Source of the DNA: an uncultured Bacilli bacterium
GTDB taxonomy: Bacteria; Bacillota_I; Bacilli_A; RF39; UBA660
Assembly (NCBI GenBank): GCA_948687865.1
Contig: CAPQQE010000015.1
Span: forward strand, 920 to 12,740
Reading direction: 5' to 3'
Length of the DNA stretch: 11,821 nucleotides
Numbering within the stretch: the stretch's first letter is position 1; each line of letters begins with the position of its first letter. The notes under the pieces were generated by a model that did no database searches, had not been told where the DNA came from, and saw only the letters and a list, made by a program, of their open reading frames with translations. Made by a program: the position numbers and the translations under genes. Positions 8,476 through 11,821 of this stretch are shown here, piece after piece.

Positions 8476-8516
8476 GAACAAAATATTTCCCGGGAAATAT
8501 TTTTACGAACAAAATA
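8476..8516 (+). repeat. 10-bp direct repeat flanking the Noc-type palindrome
   Basis: GAACAAAATA occurs at 8476-8485 and again at 8507-8516, 31 bp apart start to start. The first copy overlaps the left arm of the 24-bp palindrome. The repeat is exact but A/T-rich and short, so its meaning is unclear. Confidence 0.5.
8480..8503. other. Perfect 24-bp palindrome containing the Noc-binding consensus (NBS)
   Basis: The central 16 bp (8484-8499) read TATTTCCCGGGAAATA, which is the B. subtilis Noc-binding consensus as I know it (core ATTTCCCGGGAAAT). The symmetry extends four more bases on each side, giving twelve perfect pairs per arm. The CCCGGG centre stands out in an almost pure A/T region. Noc is a ParB-family, CTP-dependent DNA-binding protein that keeps division septa off the nucleoid. 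The palindrome lies 9 bp after the stop of the 124-residue gene, so it could also fold in RNA and help terminate, but it lacks a separate T-run. No noc gene is in the window. Confidence 0.8.
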
Positions 8517-8535
8517 CAAACAAAAATAATAAATA

Positions 8536-8564
8536 TTGACTTTTATATAAATATATTATATATT
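8536..8564 (+). promoter_or_regulatory. Promoter of the SRP RNA gene
   Basis: TTGACT (8536-8541, 5/6) and TATATT (8559-8564, 5/6) are separated by 17 bp. The expected start, 7 bases after the -10, is G8571, exactly the first base of the closing helix of the SRP RNA. Confidence 0.75.
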
Positions 8565-8570
8565 TTATAT

Positions 8571-8649
8571 GCACAACGAAAATATTGGAACCAGGTCAGG
8601 ATAGAAATATAGCAGCCTTAACAGTCAATTTTCGTGTGTGCATTTTTTT
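8571..8649 (+). ncRNA. ffs: Small (4.5S-type) signal recognition particle RNA with its own terminator
   Basis: This RNA binds Ffh to form the signal recognition particle that targets nascent membrane proteins. The universally conserved domain IV is visible: ACCAGGTCAGG (8591-8601), a GAAA tetraloop (8604-8607) and AGCAGCC (8611-8617), which together form the Ffh-binding internal loops. The ends pair: GCACA (8571-8575) with TGTGC (8637-8641), then ACGAAAAT (8576-8583) with ATTTTCGT (8628-8635), with G8636 bulged. T7 at 8643-8649 follows, so the RNA's own helix acts as terminator. The mature RNA is about 72 nt, without the Alu domain found in the long B. subtilis scRNA. It precedes tadA; in B. 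subtilis the SRP RNA lies between tadA and dnaX. Confidence 0.93.
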
Positions 8650-8661
8650 ATGGAGGTTTAA

Positions 8662-9069
8662 ATGAATTTAGAATTAATAATAGAGAGATTAAATTATCTT
8701 ATTAATAAGGCAATAAAAAATAATGAAGTTCCTATTGCTGCTGTAATAGTAAAAGATAATAAAATAATTGGAGAGGGCTATAATAAAATTAATAAAGAAA
8801 ATAATATACTTAATCATGCAGAAATAATAGCAATTAAAAAAGCATCAAAAAAACTGAAAAATTGGCGATTGGAAGATTGTGATATATATATTACTTTAGA
8901 GCCTTGTTCAATGTGTAAAGAAATAATAAAAAAATCTAGAATTAAAAATGTATATTATTTTGTACAACAAAATAAAGAAACAACAGAAAAAAAACCTAGT
9001 TATGATTTTCTAAATTATAATACTAATTTTTCTATTATTCTAAGATCATTTTTTGAAAGTAAAAGATAA
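8662..9069 (+). CDS. tadA: tRNA-specific adenosine deaminase-like protein (TadA family)
   Basis: TadA converts adenosine 34 to inosine in the anticodon of tRNA-Arg(ACG), allowing CGN decoding. The 135-residue product has the cytidine/deoxycytidylate-deaminase fold with zinc ligands and the catalytic Glu: HAE at 52-54 and PCSMC at 81-85 (Cys82, Cys85). It is shorter and more divergent than typical TadA (about 150-167 residues). The usual D-P-T-A before HAE reads NNILN, and the usual G-A after the PCxxC helix is absent (YYFVQQN). CGT arginine codons in gyrA and dnaN are consistent with inosine decoding. TGGAGG (8651-8656) is the ribosome binding site, two bases beyond the SRP RNA T-run, with no promoter visible between them. 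The adjoining dnaX-ybaB-recR order is that of the Bacilli tadA locus. Another deaminase activity is possible but less likely. Confidence 0.85.
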   Translation: MNLELIIERLNYLINKAIKNNEVPIAAVIVKDNKIIGEGYNKINKENNILNHAEIIAIKKASKKLKNWRLEDCDIYITLEPCSMCKEIIKKSRIKNVYYFVQQNKETTEKKPSYDFLNYNTNFSIILRSFFESKR

Positions 9070-9093
9070 TGTTTCACGTGAAACATTATCTTT
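9062..9093. other. parS site 1 within a 32-bp perfect palindrome
   Basis: TGTTTCACGTGAAACA at 9070-9085 is a perfect match to the bacterial parS consensus, the loading site of ParB/Spo0J, which spreads and recruits SMC to origin-proximal DNA. The symmetry extends eight bases further each way, giving 16 perfect pairs per arm. The left arm includes the last two codons and TAA stop of tadA. A loose T-rich stretch follows, so the RNA hairpin may also serve to end tadA transcripts. Confidence 0.93.
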
Positions 9094-9123
9094 CTTTAAA
9101 TTTAAATTAATATTCTAAATATC

Positions 9124-9143
9124 AATGTTTCACGTGAAACATT
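9124..9143. other. parS site 2
   Basis: A second exact TGTTTCACGTGAAACA at 9126-9141, with two extra symmetric pairs on each side. It is 56 bp centre to centre from site 1 and lies upstream of the dnaX promoter. Pairs of perfect parS sites near the origin are strong signs of a chromosomal ParB system. No parA or parB gene is in the window. Confidence 0.93.
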
Positions 9144-9208
9144 AATAATAATTTTGAAATAAAACCTTATAAAATATAGGATAATTGATATTAAAAAAGA
9201 AAAAAATA

Positions 9209-9217
9209 TGGTATAAT
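9209..9217 (+). promoter_or_regulatory. Extended -10 promoter of dnaX-ybaB-recR
   Basis: TGGTATAAT is a perfect extended -10, the same 9-mer as at the recF promoter. A TTGATA at 9185-9190 is 21 bp upstream, too far for a normal -35, so the element probably depends on the extended -10. Transcription would start near 9224; AAAGGAGG at 9231-9238 is the ribosome binding site for dnaX. Confidence 0.7.
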
Positions 9218-9242
9218 AAAATGGATTTATAAAGGAGGTTTT

Positions 9243-10862
9243 ATGAAATATCAAGCACTATATCGTAAATATAGACCCAAAACGTTTAATGATGTGTGTG
9301 GACAACAAATAATAGTACAAACATTAAAAAATGTAATAAAAAATAATAAACTTACTCATGCTTATTTGTTTATAGGACCTCGTGGAACAGGAAAAACAAG
9401 TATTGCAAAAATATTTGCAAAAACAATAAATTGTCTAAATCCTGAATCAGGAATATCTTGTGAAAAGTGTGAAATATGTAAAAATAATAATCAAAATGAA
9501 AATATTGATATAATAGAAATGGATGCAGCATCAAATAATGGTGTAGATGAAATACGAGAGATAAAAAATAATGTAACATTATTACCAACAATTTCAAAAT
9601 ATAAAATATATATTATAGATGAAGTACATATGCTTACTACAGGGGCTTTTAATGCCCTACTAAAAACATTAGAAGAGCCCCCAGAACATGTAATTTTTAT
9701 ATTAGCAACTACAGAACCTCATAAAATACCTTTAACTATAATGTCGAGATGTCAATCTTTTGAATTTAAACCAATTCCAATTTCAATAATAACTGATAGA
9801 CTAAAATATATTTGTGATCAAGAAGGTATAAAAGCAACAGATGAAGCATTAAATTTAATCGGAGAAGAATCAAATGGGGGACTTAGAGATGCAGTAAGCA
9901 TGCTAGATCAACTTAATGCATATACTGATGGAAATATAAAGTATGATGATGTATTAATGATAAATGGAAGAATATCAAATAGTGAGATTTATGAATTTAT
10001 CAATAATATTAAAAATGAAAAATATGATGCTATTTTTGATAAAATACAAGAATGGCAATTAAATGGTAAAAATTATATATATGTAAGTGAAGATATTATT
10101 AAATATTTAAGAAAAGAATTAATAGAGTATAAAATAAATCAAAATTCAGAGATTATAAATATTTTAAGTGAAGATGATATTTTAGATATTATAATGATAA
10201 TTAATAAATCTATAGATGATATGAAATTATCAAATGATAAAAGAATAATATTTGATGTTACAATAATAAATATAATTAATAAATTAAATAACAAACAAAT
10301 GTTTAATAAAAATGTTACTACTAAAATTCAAACTTCAAATGAAAAAAGTAATCAAGAAAATAAAAAAATAATAAATAAAGAAATACAATCTAGAAATTAT
10401 GATGATTATGATAATCTCATGAGTATAAGATTAAATAATATTTTAGGAAATGCTGATAGACCATCAAAAGAAAAATATAATAAGATAATAAGAAATTTAA
10501 GTGAAGATATATCAGATTTGGAAAAATTGAAAATAATAAATTTATTATCAGATACTGAGTTAAAAGCAGCATCTAAAAATGGAGTTATATTTACCACAAA
10601 AAATGATAATATTTTACATGATTTATATGATAATATTGAACTGATAGAAAATTATATATCGGAAAATAAAAATAACATGATAAAAATATGTGTATTAGAT
10701 AATTTATTATGGGAAGAAAAAAGAAAAATATATGTAAATAAAATTAAAAATAAAGAAATAATTAATTTTATTGATGAATCTGATGTATTAAGTAAAATAA
10801 ATTTATCAAAAAAAGAAGTAAAAGGTGAATTTGATGAATTATTAGAAATAGGAGGAGAATAA
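9243..10862 (+). CDS. dnaX: DNA polymerase III clamp-loader subunit DnaX (tau)
   Basis: DnaX is the ATPase motor of the clamp loader, which opens the DnaN ring onto primed DNA. The 539-residue protein starts MKYQALYRKYRPKTFNDVCG, as is typical. It has Walker A GPRGTGKT (45-52), a four-cysteine zinc module (Cys64, Cys73, Cys76, Cys79), Walker B with DEVH (127-130), the SRC motif with the arginine finger (169-171) and the sensor-2 region GGLRDAVSMLDQ. The domain III collar and a divergent Lys/Asn-rich C-terminal part follow. I see no correctly phased A-AAA-AAG slippery heptamer, so there is no sign of a programmed gamma form. The ribosome binding site AAAGGAGG is 4 nt before the ATG. The stop is one base before the ybaB start. 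Confidence 0.97.
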   Translation: MKYQALYRKYRPKTFNDVCGQQIIVQTLKNVIKNNKLTHAYLFIGPRGTGKTSIAKIFAKTINCLNPESGISCEKCEICKNNNQNENIDIIEMDAASNNGVDEIREIKNNVTLLPTISKYKIYIIDEVHMLTTGAFNALLKTLEEPPEHVIFILATTEPHKIPLTIMSRCQSFEFKPIPISIITDRLKYICDQEGIKATDEALNLIGEESNGGLRDAVSMLDQLNAYTDGNIKYDDVLMINGRISNSEIYEFINNIKNEKYDAIFDKIQEWQLNGKNYIYVSEDIIKYLRKELIEYKINQNSEIINILSEDDILDIIMIINKSIDDMKLSNDKRIIFDVTIINIINKLNNKQMFNKNVTTKIQTSNEKSNQENKKIINKEIQSRNYDDYDNLMSIRLNNILGNADRPSKEKYNKIIRNLSEDISDLEKLKIINLLSDTELKAASKNGVIFTTKNDNILHDLYDNIELIENYISENKNNMIKICVLDNLLWEEKRKIYVNKIKNKEIINFIDESDVLSKINLSKKEVKGEFDELLEIGGE

Positions 10863-10863
10863 T

Positions 10864-11157
10864 ATGAATATTAATATGATAATGCAACAAGCAAAAAAAA
10901 TGCAGGGTGATATGGAAAAAGCGCAAAAGGAAATAGAAGAAAAAATATTTTATGCAAAACAACCATTAGTAGAGGTAGAAGTAAATGGGAAACCAGAGGT
11001 TAAAAAAATAAAAATTAATGAAGATATAGAAAAAGAAGATATTGAGTTATTAGAAGATATGATTTTATTAGCAATAAACGAGGCTATATCTGCTGCAAAT
11101 AAAGAAAAAGAAGAAAAACTAGGTAAAATAGGACAAGGACTACCAAATATTTTTTAA
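10864..11157 (+). CDS. ybaB: Nucleoid-associated protein, YbaB/EbfC family
   Basis: A 97-residue member of the YbaB/EbfC family, small dimeric DNA-binding proteins found between dnaX and recR in most bacteria (yaaK in B. subtilis). It shows the N-terminal helix MNINMIMQQAKKMQGDMEKAQKEI, abbreviated here to residues 1-24, then the conserved strand KQPLVEVEVNGKPEVKKI and a C-terminal helix rich in Glu and Lys ending in GQGLPNIF. AGGAGG (10850-10855) lies inside the 3' end of dnaX, 8 nt before the ATG, so expression is coupled to dnaX. The stop TAA shares its last A with the recR ATG. Its exact role in the cell (nucleoid structure or recombination support) is not settled for the family. Confidence 0.95.
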   Translation: MNINMIMQQAKKMQGDMEKAQKEIEEKIFYAKQPLVEVEVNGKPEVKKIKINEDIEKEDIELLEDMILLAINEAISAANKEKEEKLGKIGQGLPNIF

Positions 11158-11756
11158 TGAAATATCCAAGAAGTTTTGAACAATTAATAGAATGTTTAAA
11201 AATGTTACCTGGTATTGGCGAAAAAAATGCCGAAAGATTAGCATTTGCAGTATTAAATTTTGATAATGAACAAGCCGCAACGTTTTCAAAATCCATAGAA
11301 GATGTAAAAAATAAAATAAAAAAATGTGTTATATGTAATAACTTAACTGAGAACGAGAAATGTGATATATGTACTGATAACAATAGAAATTCAGAAGTTT
11401 TATGTGTAGTAGAAAATACAAAGAATCTAATACTTTTTGAAAAAGCAAATGTATTTAATGGAAAATATCATGTTTTAGAAGGTTTAATATCCCCTCTTGA
11501 GGGAAAGAATCCAGAAGATATAAAAATAAATCAACTAATAAATAGAATTAAGACAGAAAATATAAAAGAGGTTATATTAGCATTAACTCCTAATATAGAA
11601 GGTGAAACAACTTCTGCTTATATTTTAAAAATGTTAGAAGGATATGATGTATCTATTACAAAAATAGCCGCAGGAATACCAGTTGGTGCTGACATGGAAT
11701 ACCTAGATCCATTAACTATACAAATAGCTATGCAAGAAAGAAATAAAATTTCATAA
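11157..11756 (+). CDS. recR: Recombination mediator RecR
   Basis: RecR works with RecO and RecF to bring RecA to gapped DNA. The 199-residue product has the usual length. It contains the helix-hairpin-helix LKMLPGIGEKNAERLAF (14-30), a four-cysteine zinc finger (Cys57, Cys60, Cys69, Cys72) and a TOPRIM domain beginning LCVVENTKNL (82-91), where many RecR have CVVEDPRD. The C-terminal part holds LTPNIEGETTSAYI and GIPVGADMEYLDPLTI, as in the family. The ATG overlaps the ybaB stop by one base (TAATG) and only a weak AAGGA lies about 17 nt upstream, so translation is probably coupled to ybaB. It completes the dnaX-ybaB-recR operon. Confidence 0.96.
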   Translation: MKYPRSFEQLIECLKMLPGIGEKNAERLAFAVLNFDNEQAATFSKSIEDVKNKIKKCVICNNLTENEKCDICTDNNRNSEVLCVVENTKNLILFEKANVFNGKYHVLEGLISPLEGKNPEDIKINQLINRIKTENIKEVILALTPNIEGETTSAYILKMLEGYDVSITKIAAGIPVGADMEYLDPLTIQIAMQERNKIS

Positions 11757-11764
11757 TACCTAAA

Positions 11765-11797
11765 GTTCACTCATATTATGTATTAGATGAGGTGGAC
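11765..11797 (+). promoter_or_regulatory. Hairpin hiding the ribosome binding site of the next gene
   Basis: GTTCACTCAT (11765-11774) can pair with 11787-11797: six pairs (one G-U), a single bulged G11791, then four more pairs, closing a 12-nt loop. The right arm contains GAGGTGG (11789-11795), the ribosome binding site of the ATG at 11802. There is no T-run, so it is not a terminator. It may lower or control translation of the gene downstream of recR. Confidence 0.4.
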
Positions 11798-11801
11798 AAG
11801 T

Positions 11802-11821
11802 ATGTTAAAAAAAATATTAAA
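11802..11821 (+). CDS. Start of a downstream gene, cut by the window edge
   Basis: ATG 11802 is preceded by GAGGTGG (11789-11795) with 6-nt spacing and opens MLKKIL before the window ends. Six residues are too few to identify it. It lies 45 bases after recR with no terminator or clear promoter between, so it is probably in the same operon. Confidence 0.5.

Noticed and set aside
8480..8503. The CCCGGG palindrome as only a transcription terminator
   Set aside because: It has no loop beyond the fold centre and no separate T-run, while the core matches the Noc consensus exactly; a secondary role in termination is not excluded.
10341..10372. A-runs in dnaX as a programmed frameshift or slippage site for a gamma subunit
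   Set aside because: The A6G heptamer at 10342-10348 is not in the phase needed for -1 slippage, no run exceeds seven A, and such runs are common in this AT-rich gene.
1..11821. CRISPR arrays, insertion sequences, tRNA or rRNA genes, riboswitches, prophage or defence genes
   Set aside because: None seen on either strand; the window is conserved replication and repair genes with short intergenic gaps.

Overview
The window is the replication-origin neighbourhood of a very AT-rich Gram-positive bacterium (Bacillota, most likely class Bacilli). The gene set is dnaA (3' part), dnaN, recF, gyrB, gyrA, dnaX, ybaB/ebfC and recR, all on the + strand. Other Bacilli marks are a ComK-family protein, strong AGGAGG-type ribosome binding sites, a perfect match to the Noc-binding palindrome and two perfect parS sites of the Spo0J/ParB type. 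Every tryptophan codon I found is TGG and no gene has an in-frame TGA, so the standard bacterial code is used and a classical Mycoplasma is unlikely. The small 4.5S-type SRP RNA and the compact layout suggest a streamlined lineage, perhaps an uncultured gut Bacilli group; that placement is inference.

Layout. 1-528: 3' end of dnaA. 529-698: dnaA-dnaN gap with two weak, divergent DnaA-box-like 9-mers and a dnaN promoter. 699-1820: dnaN. 1936-2388: a monocistronic comK-like gene between dnaN and recF, where many Firmicutes carry the small S4-domain gene yaaA. 2387-2426: terminator, followed at once by an extended -10 promoter. 2464-2514: a 16-codon upstream ORF with a strong ribosome binding site that overlaps the start of recF. 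2505-7995: recF-gyrB-gyrA, tightly packed and ended by a hairpin that contains the gyrA stop codon. 8097-8471: an unrecognised 124-residue protein with a consensus promoter. 8480-8503: a 24-bp perfect palindrome holding the Noc-binding consensus. 8571-8649: SRP RNA (ffs). 8662-9069: tadA-like deaminase, with no visible promoter of its own. 9062-9143: two perfect parS sites, 56 bp centre to centre. 9243-11756: dnaX-ybaB-recR operon, with 1-nt spacing and then a 1-nt overlap. 11765-11821: a hairpin covering the ribosome binding site of a further gene that runs off the window.

How the parts work together. DnaA, DnaN, RecF, DnaX and gyrase start and sustain replication. RecF and RecR act at gaps and stalled forks. 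The parS and Noc sites are candidate loading points for the segregation and nucleoid-occlusion machinery next to the origin. No ParA, ParB or Noc gene lies in the window. The most notable points are the Noc site and twin parS bracketing ffs-tadA, the ComK homologue inside the dnaA-gyrA cluster (lacking the C-terminal region through which B. subtilis ComK is targeted for degradation), the apparent dependence of tadA on read-through of the SRP RNA terminator, and the coupled upstream ORF of recF.
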